Notes under the pieces: model-generated | Databases searched by the model: none | The model's input: only the letters and a program-made list of their open reading frames with translations | Told to the model about the DNA's origin: nothing | DNA from: Micromonospora arida | GTDB lineage: Bacteria > Actinomycetota > Actinomycetes > Mycobacteriales > Micromonosporaceae | Length of the DNA stretch: 46,047 bases | NCBI RefSeq assembly: GCF_003857035.1 | Contig: NZ_QGSY01000218.1 | Span: forward strand, 1-46,047 | Direction of reading: 5' to 3' | Shown here: one piece after another, positions 18,564 through 25,739 of the stretch | Layout: every line of letters starts with the position of its first letter | Position numbering within the stretch: position 1 is the first letter of the stretch | Translations under genes and position numbers: made by a program

Positions 18564-19502
18564 TCAGATCCAGTCGGAGACGTCGTCCGCTTCGGGCGAC
18601 GCGGACGAAGCCGCGGGCTTACTGCCGTTGGCCGTAGACGCGGCCGGCTGCTTCGTGGCCGGCTTGCCCTGGGCAGGGATCCTGATCGTCGGAGCGTCGA
18701 CGTCCGGCAGGTCCAGGGCAGTGGGAACCGTCAACGGCGATGCCGAGACGGGGGCGCTCGGGTCGATCACGTCGACCAGCGGGGAACCGACGTGAGCGGT
18801 CAGCACCTCACGGCGTTTGATGTCGAACCGCAGGTAGGCGGCGTTGTTCTCCGAAGCGCGCTCGATGAGCACGGTGGAGGCGTGACAGGTGACCGCGATC
18901 TTGTCGAGGCGGCCCTCTAGGTCCTTGGCGGACAGGCCGGGGCGCAGGTAGACCCAGACTCGTTCGCCGACCGGGGTGGGCTTGGCCCAGAGGATCAGCG
19001 GCAGGCTGCCGGACTGGTTGGCGATGATGAACTGCGCGAAGCACACGCGCAGCCGGTGCCGCACGATCAGGCACCATGTCCAGGCTTTGACCTGGCGGCG
19101 GACCGGGCGGATGGCGGCGGGGACGCCGACGACCAGGGCGACCACGAGCAGGGTCACCAGGGTCGGGGTGTGGTTGGCGAGCTGCACCCACGCGGTGAGC
19201 AGCAGAACCGCCAAGGTGGTTTCGAGGCTCCACCACCACAGCAGCCGAATCACCGGCCAGACGCGGACGAGCAGCCACACGGCGGCTCCGGTCGGAACGC
19301 CGATCAGCGCGCCGACGACCAGGGAGACGATGGGGTGCCAGTAGGAAGCGGCCACCACGGCCGACAACAGGCCGACGATGACCGCCGTCAGGATGAACGC
19401 CATCTTGGCGTTCCGCGCGGAGGAACGGTGGACCTTGGCCTCGATGACCGTCACCGTTCCGGTTGACCTGCCGGCGAACCGGCGGGGGCTAGACTTGGAC
19501 AC
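18564..19502 (-). CDS. Membrane partner of the FtsK-like translocase
   Basis: 312 aa from a GTG at 19502, preceded by GGAGGA at good spacing; an in-frame upstream extension is possible but lacks a ribosome site. Helices at about residues 34-53 and 58-80, then a pair near 92-130, give an FtsK-N-like membrane anchor. The following domain (VRHRLRVCFAQFIIANQSGSLPLILWAKPTPVGERVWVYLRPGLSAKDLEGRLDKIAVTCHAS) resembles the segment preceding the motor in single-chain TraSA/FtsK proteins. The C-terminus is a low-complexity Ala/Ser/Pro tail. I infer a two-gene split of the usual transfer protein. Confidence 0.75.
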   Translation of the reverse strand: MSKSSPRRFAGRSTGTVTVIEAKVHRSSARNAKMAFILTAVIVGLLSAVVAASYWHPIVSLVVGALIGVPTGAAVWLLVRVWPVIRLLWWWSLETTLAVLLLTAWVQLANHTPTLVTLLVVALVVGVPAAIRPVRRQVKAWTWCLIVRHRLRVCFAQFIIANQSGSLPLILWAKPTPVGERVWVYLRPGLSAKDLEGRLDKIAVTCHASTVLIERASENNAAYLRFDIKRREVLTAHVGSPLVDVIDPSAPVSASPLTVPTALDLPDVDAPTIRIPAQGKPATKQPAASTANGSKPAASSASPEADDVSDWI

Positions 19503-19744
19503 GACGAGTCCTCCCAAGCACATTGGGTTGGATGAGTGGAGGGCACGGGGTCGGCAGGTTTGGACGCCAGTACCGACCCCGCGCCAGCTCTTGCGGGATG
19601 TGACCACCGATCGTGATCACCAGGCCGAGAACGTTGGACGCCAGAGCCGCCCTCGGACTGCTTGCTTCACTTGTTGGTCAGCGGACCTCAGCCGCTTCGA
19701 TTGCCACGGACACCGGTGGCGAACACAGCACGGTGATCGAGGAC

Positions 19745-20065
19745 CTACTTAGCCGCCGAGTTACCAGCCTTCGGCTTCAGCGTGATCGCACGGAACGCGA
19801 CGCCGTTACGCCCGTTGGTCGCCCACGGAATAGCCTCCAACTGCTCGACAGCGACGAGCTGTCCCACCGTCACGCCCGGCTTCTCTCCCGCCGTGGTGAT
19901 GGTGATGATCTCGCCGCCAGTCTCGTCGAGCACGAAGACCTGGGTCGACCACATGAGCCGGCCAGTGTTCTTCTCCGACCGCTGGTTGCCGTTCTGGTCG
20001 TTCTTCGGCTCCGGGTCCTTCGTCACCTGGACCTGCTTGCTCTGGGTGTCCACGTACAGCTTCAC
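19745..20065 (-). CDS. Conserved small AICE protein (possible Pra-like activator)
   Basis: 106 aa from a GTG at 20065 with AGGAGG six bases upstream. Beta-rich sequence: KLYVDTQSKQVQVTKDPEPK, WSTQVFVLDETGGEIITITTAG, GQLVAVEQLEAIPWATNGRNGVAFRA, reminiscent of an OB-like fold. Its position at the head of the transfer genes fits the small activator (Pra-type) proteins of pSAM2-like elements, but sequence identity to Pra is not evident to me. The promoter region holds the palindrome at 20121-20141, shared with the divergent regulator gene. Confidence 0.6.
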   Translation of the reverse strand: MKLYVDTQSKQVQVTKDPEPKNDQNGNQRSEKNTGRLMWSTQVFVLDETGGEIITITTAGEKPGVTVGQLVAVEQLEAIPWATNGRNGVAFRAITLKPKAGNSAAK

Positions 20066-20120
20066 AACGAACCTCCTGTGTCTAGGCGCATCCCTTGTTG
20101 GATGACTGCCTCGAAATCAA

Positions 20121-20141
20121 AGTACCAACTGAGTTGGTACT
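20121..20141. promoter_or_regulatory. Perfect palindromic operator between divergent AICE genes
   Basis: Half-site AGTACCAACT, one central G, then the exact complement AGTTGGTACT. It lies 56 bp upstream of the 106-aa gene start (reverse strand) and 145 bp upstream of the XRE regulator start (forward strand). A perfect 21-bp palindrome in a comparatively AT-rich intergenic region is strong evidence of a dimeric repressor site. The likely ligand is a regulator encoded on the element. Confidence 0.7.
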
Positions 20142-20285
20142 ACGCCAGACTGTCGCCGTCTTTCTTTCGGCGTTCTGCTGACACCCACAACGATGACCTT
20201 GAGTGCGATAGAACGACAGGTGTCACTGCGGTGACAGGGCAAAGTCCCCTCGCCATGTCCCCTGTGTCCGGGCGATACTGGCTGT

Positions 20286-21530
20286 ATGGCTGACGTTGCT
20301 GCTGACCTCGATCGACCAGCCTGGGCATCGCGCCTCAGGGCTGAACGCACCGCGCGGGGCTGGTCGCAGGGCGAGGCTGTCCGCGCCATGCGAGCCCATG
20401 CCAGCGAGCAACTGCCGGCGGATAGCACGCTCCTGCGGAATTGGAAAAGGTGGGAGGCCGGCAGCTCTGAGCCTGACGGCTTTTACAGGTCGCTGATCGC
20501 GAAGACTTTTGGGACGGTCACAGCCGCCTTCTTTCCGCCGACCGTTCGGCATGACGCTGATGCTGAACTGATCGCCGGCACCGGCATGGAAACGGTGGAA
20601 ATCCTCGCTCGTCTACGGACTTCCGACGTATCGAACGCAACGTTGGAAGCGCTGCGTATCACCGCCGACCGGCTTTGCAGCGAGTACCCGTACATGTCAT
20701 CCGAGCAGCTCCGGGTCGAGGGGCGAGCGTGGCTGCGCCGAATCACTGCGCTGATGGATCGCCGGCTTACCCTCGCGCAGCACCAGGAGGTGCTGAGCCT
20801 TGCGGGATGGGTCGCGTTGCTCGTTGGCTGCGTCGAATACGACATGGGGCTACGCCGCATTGCTGAGGGAACGCGCAAGGCGGCGTTGACGCTCGGCGAG
20901 GAGGCGGGAAACACTGCTGTCTCCGGATGGGCTTACGAGATGCGAGCCTGGTACGCGCTGACACAGGGCGACTATCGAGGTGTCATCGCTGCGGCAGAGA
21001 CCGGCGAGTCGATCGCGGCCAGCAGCAGTGCTGCCGTGCAGCTTGCCGCCCAGCGTGCCAAGGCGTGGGCCCGACTCGGTGACAGACGGCAAGTTGAGAT
21101 GGCGCTAGACAAGGGCCGGGCGCTGCTTGATTCGCTGCCGTATCCCGAGAACACGGATCACCACTTCGTCGTGGATCCAGCAAAGTTCGACTTCTACGCC
21201 ATGGATTGCTACCGGCTGGCAGGCGAGGATCGCCTAGCGGAGATGTACGCCGGGCAGGTAATTCGCTCGTCAACCGACCCGGATGGCACCGAGCGTAAGC
21301 CGATGCGAATCGCGGAAGCGCGGGTCACGCTCGGGGTAGTCGCTGCCCGCTCAGGCGACCTTGAGCTTGCGGTCGCTGAGGGACGCCGGGCCTTGGAGGG
21401 CGACCGCAAGTCGTTGCCGTCTCTCTTGATGTGCTCTAGGGAGTTGGCGACCTTGTTGCGGGAGCGGTACCCCAACGAGCCGGAGGTCCTGTCGTACTTG
21501 GACGAGTTACGGACCCTTAGCCCGAGCTGA
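20286..21530 (+). CDS. XRE-family regulator with TPR-like C-terminal domain
   Basis: 414 aa. The N-terminal HTH_3 domain lies at about residues 14-72 (WASRLRAERTARGWSQGEAVRAMRAHASEQLPADSTLLRNWKRWE). The remainder is a long helical repeat region (for example YDMGLRRIAEGTRKAALTLGEEAGNTAVSGWAYEMRAWYALTQGDY) resembling the TPR sensor domain of large actinobacterial XRE regulators. There is little room for a ribosome site before the ATG at 20286, and a GATACT box nine bases upstream would allow leaderless translation. It is transcribed divergently from the transfer genes, so it is a likely master regulator of the element. Confidence 0.82.
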   Translation: MADVAADLDRPAWASRLRAERTARGWSQGEAVRAMRAHASEQLPADSTLLRNWKRWEAGSSEPDGFYRSLIAKTFGTVTAAFFPPTVRHDADAELIAGTGMETVEILARLRTSDVSNATLEALRITADRLCSEYPYMSSEQLRVEGRAWLRRITALMDRRLTLAQHQEVLSLAGWVALLVGCVEYDMGLRRIAEGTRKAALTLGEEAGNTAVSGWAYEMRAWYALTQGDYRGVIAAAETGESIAASSSAAVQLAAQRAKAWARLGDRRQVEMALDKGRALLDSLPYPENTDHHFVVDPAKFDFYAMDCYRLAGEDRLAEMYAGQVIRSSTDPDGTERKPMRIAEARVTLGVVAARSGDLELAVAEGRRALEGDRKSLPSLLMCSRELATLLRERYPNEPEVLSYLDELRTLSPS

Positions 21531-21786
21531 CATCGGGTTCACTCACGCCTGTGCTGACTGGACTGGGGCGACCGCCGACTCCGGGACGCGGTCGGTTCTC
21601 GTGCCAGGTCACGACGCGGATCGGGCGCCACATGTGGGTCCGACCGACGGTCGCGTCGGGCTCGGGCATCTGGCCCCGCTTCCGGTAGTTGGAGACGGTT
21701 GCCACCTTGACCCCGAGGTACGCGGCCACGTCGGAGGTCGTCCACCACTCCGCGGTTGTGTCTGGGCCAGCTCCCACGCCCACCAT
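21517..21786 (-). CDS. MerR/excisionase-type HTH protein
   Basis: 89 aa from an ATG at 21786 with AAGGA eight bases upstream; a GTG further upstream in frame is less likely. The HTH is EWWTTSDVAAYLGVKVATVSNYRKRGQMPEPDATVGRTHMWRP, the same architecture as the element's Xis but with a longer Ser/Pro/Gly tail. Its 3' end overlaps the end of the XRE gene tail-to-tail by 14 bp. It may act as a second recombination directionality factor or as a repressor at the palindrome 45 bp upstream. Confidence 0.75.
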   Translation of the reverse strand: MVGVGAGPDTTAEWWTTSDVAAYLGVKVATVSNYRKRGQMPEPDATVGRTHMWRPIRVVTWHENRPRPGVGGRPSPVSTGVSEPDVSSG

Positions 21787-21830
21787 TCTGGCATTCCTTA
21801 CTCCCGCGCCGCTTCTCACTTCCGCCTATC

Positions 21831-21849
21831 GAACATGTGTACGATGTTC
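21831..21849. promoter_or_regulatory. Inverted repeat between divergent small AICE genes
   Basis: GAACAT, seven bases, ATGTTC. It covers a candidate -10 (TACGAT, 21840-21845) whose predicted start would fall on the GTG of the gene at 21852. It also lies 45 bp upstream of the HTH gene at 21786. A protein bound here could control both directions. Confidence 0.6.
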
Positions 21850-21851
21850 AT

Positions 21852-22103
21852 GTGGCGAAGGAGCTGGTCACGCGTTGGTGGAACGGCGTGTGGGGACGAC
21901 TGACCCGACGTGACGTGTGGCTTGCTCGGGAGGTGCGGTGGCACGTCGTCGCCAGGGCGGGCGACTCCGAGACGGGCAGGGTGCTCCGCTGGGAGTTCGA
22001 CACGGAGGACGAGGCTCGTCGGATGGTGCGGCGTCTCGTCCAGGCTGACGGGAGTCCCTGGCGTGAGCACTCCCGTGATGCAGCCACGCAACCACCGGAG
22101 TGA
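21852..22103 (+). CDS. Small AICE protein, unknown function
   Basis: 83 aa from a GTG at 21852, probably leaderless since TACGAT lies six bases before it and no ribosome site exists. The N-terminus MAKELVTRWWNGVWGRLTRRDVWL is amphipathic and Trp/Arg-rich; the centre (VRWHVVARAGDSETGRVLRWEFDTEDEARRMVRRLVQ) looks like a small alpha/beta domain. No family recognised. Divergent from the HTH gene and probably under the shared palindrome. Confidence 0.6.
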   Translation: MAKELVTRWWNGVWGRLTRRDVWLAREVRWHVVARAGDSETGRVLRWEFDTEDEARRMVRRLVQADGSPWREHSRDAATQPPE

Positions 22104-22662
22104 GGCCAGCGGCCGGACTGCCGGCACGAAGTGGTTCAAAGTTTCTGTACGTCTTCAAGGCGGCCCTGAACGGGCCGCACGCGCCGCCGCCTGGGCGCGC
22201 GTCCGTCGCTCCGCTGACGCTCCGACTCCGGCCACGCAACACGCCCGGCAGCTGGCGCGGAAAGCGGAAAGCCCCAAGGGGCCGCCGCAGAACGACAGGG
22301 CGGTTGACCGGGTGGTGGTGGGCCGGCAGCCGGCCGGGCCGCGCGGCCAGCACCGCGCGGCGTGAAAGGAGCGCACGCCGCCCGCGTCGGCGAGCCGGCG
22401 GCGGTCGCGGGGTTGCGGTCACTGCGCCTCCGGCGGGGGCGCTCCGGCTCCAGGATGGCCAGGGCTGCGTCGGCGGGTCACGGCCCATGGGTGGTTGCGG
22501 TAGGCCTATCCCGCCTGCCATCGACCCGGGCAAGCCGAGCAGACCACCGCCCGACCCGCCAGCGTCCGAACATGCGTCAAGGCCCGCTTGACGTGGCGGG
22601 CCGGGCGGTGGCCCGCTCCCCAGGAGGGCGGGTCGACGGCAGACGGGATGGCAGCCGCGTTG
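22104..22662. other. Palindrome-rich non-coding segment, candidate origin or transfer site
   Basis: No gene is supported on either strand. At least six perfect inverted repeats occur: 22160-22178 (GCGGCCC, 5-nt loop), 22321-22335 (GGCCGGC-A-GCCGGCC), 22337-22348 (GGCCGCGCGGCC), 22357-22381 (GCGGCGTG, 9-nt loop), 22575-22593 (CGTCAAG, 5-nt loop) and 22596-22616 (GCGGGCC, 7-nt loop). The density and location in a rolling-circle element fit a single-strand origin, a clt-type transfer site or a structured RNA; which one cannot be decided from sequence alone. Confidence 0.55.
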
Positions 22663-22905
22663 CTAGGCGACGCGCAGGGAGAAGCCTCGGACAAGGTCGC
22701 TGAACGACTTAAAGTATCGGGCGTGCGTTCGGCGGAGCTCATCCTCAGAGTCAGCGACAAACACGACGATCTCTATGTCCGGGTTGTCCTTATTTGAGCG
22801 CTCCAAGGCGAAGCGCTGCCGCATTGCGGCTTCCTGGTTCGGGAACCGGTCCAGTCGCAGCACGTCACCCTTGGCTCGGTCGTACACCATCAAAAAGTTA
22901 CCCAT
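22663..22905 (-). CDS. 80-aa protein paired with the RelA/SpoT-domain gene (possible antitoxin)
   Basis: Starts at an ATG (22905) inside the end of the RelA/SpoT gene, overlapping it by 8 bp. The sequence opens MGNFLMVYDRAKGDVLRLDRFPN, continues with a charged helix (QEAAMRQRFALERSNKDNPDIE), a strand (IVVFVADSEDELRRTHARYF) and a short tail. The overall pattern is beta-alpha-beta-alpha. No transmembrane part and no named family that I can place. The tight overlap implies coupled, stoichiometric synthesis, as for toxin-antitoxin partners; the antitoxin role is inference. Confidence 0.65.
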   Translation of the reverse strand: MGNFLMVYDRAKGDVLRLDRFPNQEAAMRQRFALERSNKDNPDIEIVVFVADSEDELRRTHARYFKSFSDLVRGFSLRVA

Positions 22906-23779
22906 GGGTACCTAGCCCTTCAACGACGTCCGCAACGTCCCCGAGAGCACCTCGGATCTGGTGGCGGGCCTGCCCAAGAGTATCCCGCGCTTCCTCTACA
23001 TCGTGCCACAGGTTGTCGGATGCTGGCTGCTCGGTGAACGAAAGCTGCACCTCTGCCTTGTCGACGGTGTACTGAGCTTCCTCGTATGTGGCAATGCTGC
23101 CAGCGAGGTCTTGCAGCAGCTTCACGAACCGCCCTCGCGTTATTACCGAAGGGGGGAATACTAATTTTTCCGGTTCGTCCGGGCCGGCTCCGTAACGTAG
23201 CCCCCGTCCCCATCGGTCTCCAAGACGCTCCGTGGCCTCAGCCCACATGTGTTGTAGTTCTGTTCGGACCTGCACTTCGACAGGAACGCCTTCAAGAAAC
23301 ACAATCACGTGTACTGCTCGGTATCCATGACTTGGATTAGCGCGTCGGTCAATTTCTTTAGGGGCCTTCGACGCTAAGGGAGGTACAAACACGTTCAATA
23401 TCTTGCGTACCGCTATTTCCTGCGCGAAGAGCCCGTCTCGCACTTCGAAATCCCTCTTGCATTCTGCATCCTGAACCCGGAAGCCCTTTGGTAGGGTTAC
23501 CGGCCGAACAAGCACACGACTGCCAGCGAGGTCATGTACGCCCCGTATCGTTAGGCCGGGCGTTCGGCGTAGCTTGTCAACGAGAGTCCCTGTCGTCTTT
23601 ACCCTGCCGGTCGCGGGGAGTTCCAAGGCAGAAAGGCCAGCTTGGGCAAGCTCTAGCGCGCGTCCGTATCGGATGCGAACTTCCTCGAACATCTTCTCGT
23701 CATCATCGCTGGCGGTGCCGTCGGCCAGACGCTTACCCAGACGGTCGAACTGCGAGCCAGAGAGTGGCAGAAGCGTCAC
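22898..23779 (-). CDS. RelA/SpoT nucleotidyltransferase-domain protein (possible toxic alarmone synthetase)
   Basis: 293 aa from a GTG at 23779. The synthetase domain spans about residues 35-195: GRVKTTGTLVDKLRR (58-72), the ATP/Mg region VHDLAGSRVLV with Asp83 and Arg88, the G-loop PSHGYRAVHVIV (149-160) with the guanine-stacking Tyr153, and VEVQVRTELQHMWAEATERLGDR with catalytic Glu168. No HD hydrolase, TGS or ACT domain, so it is a stand-alone synthetase-type enzyme. A helical C-terminal tail (220-290) follows. Products could be alarmones or pyrophosphorylated tRNA, as in toxic SAS enzymes. It lies as cargo between the non-coding segment and the right end of the AICE. Confidence 0.85.
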   Translation of the reverse strand: MTLLPLSGSQFDRLGKRLADGTASDDDEKMFEEVRIRYGRALELAQAGLSALELPATGRVKTTGTLVDKLRRTPGLTIRGVHDLAGSRVLVRPVTLPKGFRVQDAECKRDFEVRDGLFAQEIAVRKILNVFVPPLASKAPKEIDRRANPSHGYRAVHVIVFLEGVPVEVQVRTELQHMWAEATERLGDRWGRGLRYGAGPDEPEKLVFPPSVITRGRFVKLLQDLAGSIATYEEAQYTVDKAEVQLSFTEQPASDNLWHDVEEARDTLGQARHQIRGALGDVADVVEGLGTHG

Positions 23780-23857
23780 GGGTGCAAGATACCGCAGGTT
23801 TTGACGAGGGTCGACGAAGTAGATGAGCGGGCTGTCTACCGACCAGTGAGGTGTTCC

Positions 23858-23877
23858 TAGGCCGTCGCCAGGCCGTC
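23858..23877. promoter_or_regulatory. 20-bp repeat inside the right end, candidate recombinase arm site
   Basis: Exact copy of 11948-11967 (two GGCCGTC heptamers 11 bp apart), in the same orientation. It sits 97 bp inside the right att repeat, in the non-coding stretch between the RelA/SpoT gene and yajQ. In the excised circle the two copies would flank attP asymmetrically. Confidence 0.55.
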
Positions 23878-23974
23878 AGGGGCTCATCAACGATGGCCAA
23901 CGCCGACCAATGGCGACGACGTTTGAGCAGGTGACTGTATGCGACCAACCTGACGACCGGCTACTACGGCGACG

Positions 23975-24002
23975 CCCTACCTGTAGTTGTTGAACTGGAG
24001 GG
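23975..24002. repeat. Right attachment site (28-bp att repeat) within the end of yajQ
   Basis: Identical to 11879-11906. It covers the final seven codons and stop of yajQ, so the gene is unbroken after integration. Its outer side continues into yajQ; its inner side is AICE sequence. Confidence 0.92.
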
Positions 24003-24471
24003 CGACGCCGAAGTCCTCGCCCTTGAGCAGCGAGATGACCGCCTGGAGGTCGTCCCTCTTCTTGCCGGTGACCCGCAGCTGGTCGCCCTGGATCTGCGCC
24101 TGCACGCCCTTGGGGCCCTCTTCGCGGATCTTCTTGCTGATCGCCTTGGCCTTGTCCGTCTCGATGCCCTGGATCACCTTGCAGTCGATCTTAAAGATCT
24201 TGCCCGACGGACGCGGCTCCCCAGCATCCAGCGACTTCAGCGAGATGTTCCGCTTGACGAGCTTCTCCTTGAACACATCCAGCGCGGCGCGGACGCGCTC
24301 CTCGGTCTCCGCCTGAAGGCCGATCGCCTCCTCGCCAGACCAGGAGATCTCAGCGCCGGTGCCGCGGAAGTCGAACCGCGTCGCAAGCTCCTTCTCCGCC
24401 TGCCGAAGGGCGTTGTCGACCTCCTGACGGTCAACCTTGCTCACGATGTCGAACGACGGGTTCGCTGCCAT
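23977..24471 (-). CDS. yajQ: YajQ-family (DUF520) nucleotide-binding protein
   Basis: 164 aa from the ATG at 24471, matching the usual length of about 163. An in-frame extension upstream runs into tRNA-Tyr and is rejected. The start [38 protein letters not shown] and the end [29 protein letters not shown] are the two conserved ends of the family, which forms two ferredoxin-like domains and has been reported to bind cyclic di-GMP or other nucleotides. It is cytosolic. The C-terminal seven codons plus stop are the AICE att site. A GGDEF-EAL gene lies 2.9 kb away. Confidence 0.92.
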   Translation of the reverse strand: MAANPSFDIVSKVDRQEVDNALRQAEKELATRFDFRGTGAEISWSGEEAIGLQAETEERVRAALDVFKEKLVKRNISLKSLDAGEPRPSGKIFKIDCKVIQGIETDKAKAISKKIREEGPKGVQAQIQGDQLRVTGKKRDDLQAVISLLKGEDFGVALQFNNYR

Positions 24472-24548
24472 GTTTCTGCTCCTGCTGTCCGGCGGTCTGG
24501 GCCTGCCGTCGGCCGCGACCAGCGGCACGACCCCCTGACCGTACCCGG

Positions 24549-24579
24549 TTGCGTAGGCGCCGGGGGGAGCCGCTATCCT
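24549..24579 (+). promoter_or_regulatory. Candidate tRNA-Tyr promoter
   Basis: TTGCGT (24549-24554), 19 bp, TATCCT (24574-24579), ending 38 bp before the mature tRNA. The spacing is slightly long for the housekeeping sigma factor. Confidence 0.4.
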
Positions 24580-24617
24580 TGCTTCCGCCGCCGCGTTACG
24601 ACGCGGTGGGGTGCCCT

Positions 24618-24701
24618 GGCGGGTTGCCCGAGCGGCCAATGGGAGCGGACTGTAAATCCGTCGCGAAAGCTTCAGAGGTTCGAATCCTCTACCCGCCACC
24701 A
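24618..24701 (+). tRNA. tRNA-Tyr (GTA)
   Basis: 84 nt including an encoded CCA. The acceptor stem GGCGGGT pairs with ACCCGCC, discriminator A. Anticodon GTA is at 24652-24654 in the loop of GGACTGTAAATCC. The variable arm is long, as expected for class II tRNA-Tyr; the T-loop GTTCGAATC is intact. It is the likely former target of the decayed element downstream. Confidence 0.95.
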
Positions 24702-24873
24702 GGGAACGGCGAGGCCTCTTACCTGCGGAAACACAGGTTGGGGGCCTTTGTCGTCTCCTGCTGCCGTTGACCGCGAGCGCCCCCGGTTTACTGGGTGATC
24801 GGGCACGCAACGGGCACGTAGGCGAGTTGTCGGTGAGGTCCGCAGAAGCGCCGGCATGGTTGGGAGGCACGGT

Positions 24874-25257
24874 TTGACTGTCAGTGCCGCTCACTCTGCT
24901 GCGTTCAGGAGCGAGGCTCCTGCTGCCGGGCGTGTTTGGACCCTCCTGGAAAATGACGGCTCCTACATCGCGCCTCACAAGCCCGATGGGAGCCGGGCGA
25001 TGCCCTTCTGGTCGCTGCGGTCACGAGCGCAACGTGTGGTCGAACAGGTGCCCGCTTACAACGGGCTCGAGATCGTCTCCATGCCGTTCGATCAGTGGCT
25101 GCGCGATTTTGTGCCCTGGTTAGCGGAGCAGGGAGTCCTGATCGGCGTCAACTGGAGCGGGGAACGAGCCACCGGCTACGACGTGAGCCCTCAAGACATG
25201 CTCGGCTGGTTCACCGGGCTTGAAGGCAGCTCATCGCCTACAGCTGCGATTGATTGA
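24874..25257 (+). CDS. DUF2750-like protein
   Basis: 127 aa from a TTG at 24874, which has GGGAGG six bases upstream; the ATG at 24856 would place that ribosome site inside the gene. The pattern [33 protein letters not shown], then [41 protein letters not shown] matches the DUF2750 domain, a small cytosolic protein of unknown function. It follows tRNA-Tyr and precedes the integrase remnant, so it may be leftover cargo of an older element. Confidence 0.7.
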   Translation: MTVSAAHSAAFRSEAPAAGRVWTLLENDGSYIAPHKPDGSRAMPFWSLRSRAQRVVEQVPAYNGLEIVSMPFDQWLRDFVPWLAEQGVLIGVNWSGERATGYDVSPQDMLGWFTGLEGSSSPTAAID

Positions 25258-25278
25258 CCGCCGGGCTGCCCCCATCCC

Positions 25279-25739
25279 TCTCAGGTTCGGCAGGCGTACC
25301 GGCTGCTGTCGCAGATCATGGCCTCGGCCGTCGACAACGGGCTGATCCCGGTGACCCCGGGCCGGGGAGTCAAGCTGCCTCGGCTACCTGAGCCGAGTCC
25401 GTCGCCCAGCTCCCCGGCGGCCCGGTCATAGACACCCCGAAGAGTCACCAGCGCCGGGAGTTCGCCCTGCCGGCCTTGGTGGTCGATCGGCTTCGACAGT
25501 ACCTAGCCGAGCTGCCCGATGACCCGGACGCGTTCCTCTTCCCCGGCCGGCAGCAGCGGACCGCCGGACGCCCGCAGAGCTACAACGGCTGGAAGTACCG
25601 ATTTGACCGGGCGGTCGAGCGGGCTGGCCTGACCGACCTGATCCCGCACGACCTTCGGGCGGCGCACGGTTGCTGGATTCAGGCAGATCGGTCCTGGGCG
25701 CCTCTCGACGGCGTACCGGCGTGGGGCGGGCCTTGGTAG
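25279..25739 (+). pseudogene. Broken tyrosine recombinase (integrase remnant)
   Basis: The first fragment in one frame, SQVRQAYRLLSQIMASAVDNG... PRLPEP, is the end of the core-binding domain. After a stop and frame change, a second fragment from about 25430 reads TPKSHQRREFALPALVVDRL ... FLFPGRQQ ... LIPHDLRAAHGCW, the region from the catalytic-lysine loop to the H-x-x-R box (HDLRAAH). The N-terminal domain, the first catalytic Arg box (between the two fragments) and the tyrosine are missing, so the enzyme is dead. Unrelated in sequence to the intact AICE integrase. Confidence 0.8.

Larger units (their letters stand above)
11879..24002. mobile_element. Actinomycete integrative and conjugative element (AICE) inserted at the 3' end of yajQ
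   Basis: 12,124 bp bounded by a perfect 28-bp direct repeat (11879-11906 and 23975-24002). The content is diagnostic of an AICE: tyrosine integrase next to one end, excisionase, HUH-type replication initiator, DUF2637 membrane protein, zinc-binding small protein, FtsK-like translocase, XRE and MerR-like regulators, then cargo. No type IV secretion genes or relaxase are seen, consistent with double-stranded DNA transfer by a single FtsK-like pump. The core genes appear intact, so the element may still be mobile (inference). Confidence 0.92.

Noticed and set aside
21868..22533. Long reverse and forward frames through the palindrome-rich segment
   Set aside because: No start signals, Arg/Pro/Ala low complexity, all frames equally open; better explained as structured non-coding DNA.
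24472..24978. N-terminal extension of yajQ across tRNA-Tyr
   Set aside because: YajQ has its normal length from 24471 and the extension reads through the reverse strand of a tRNA gene.
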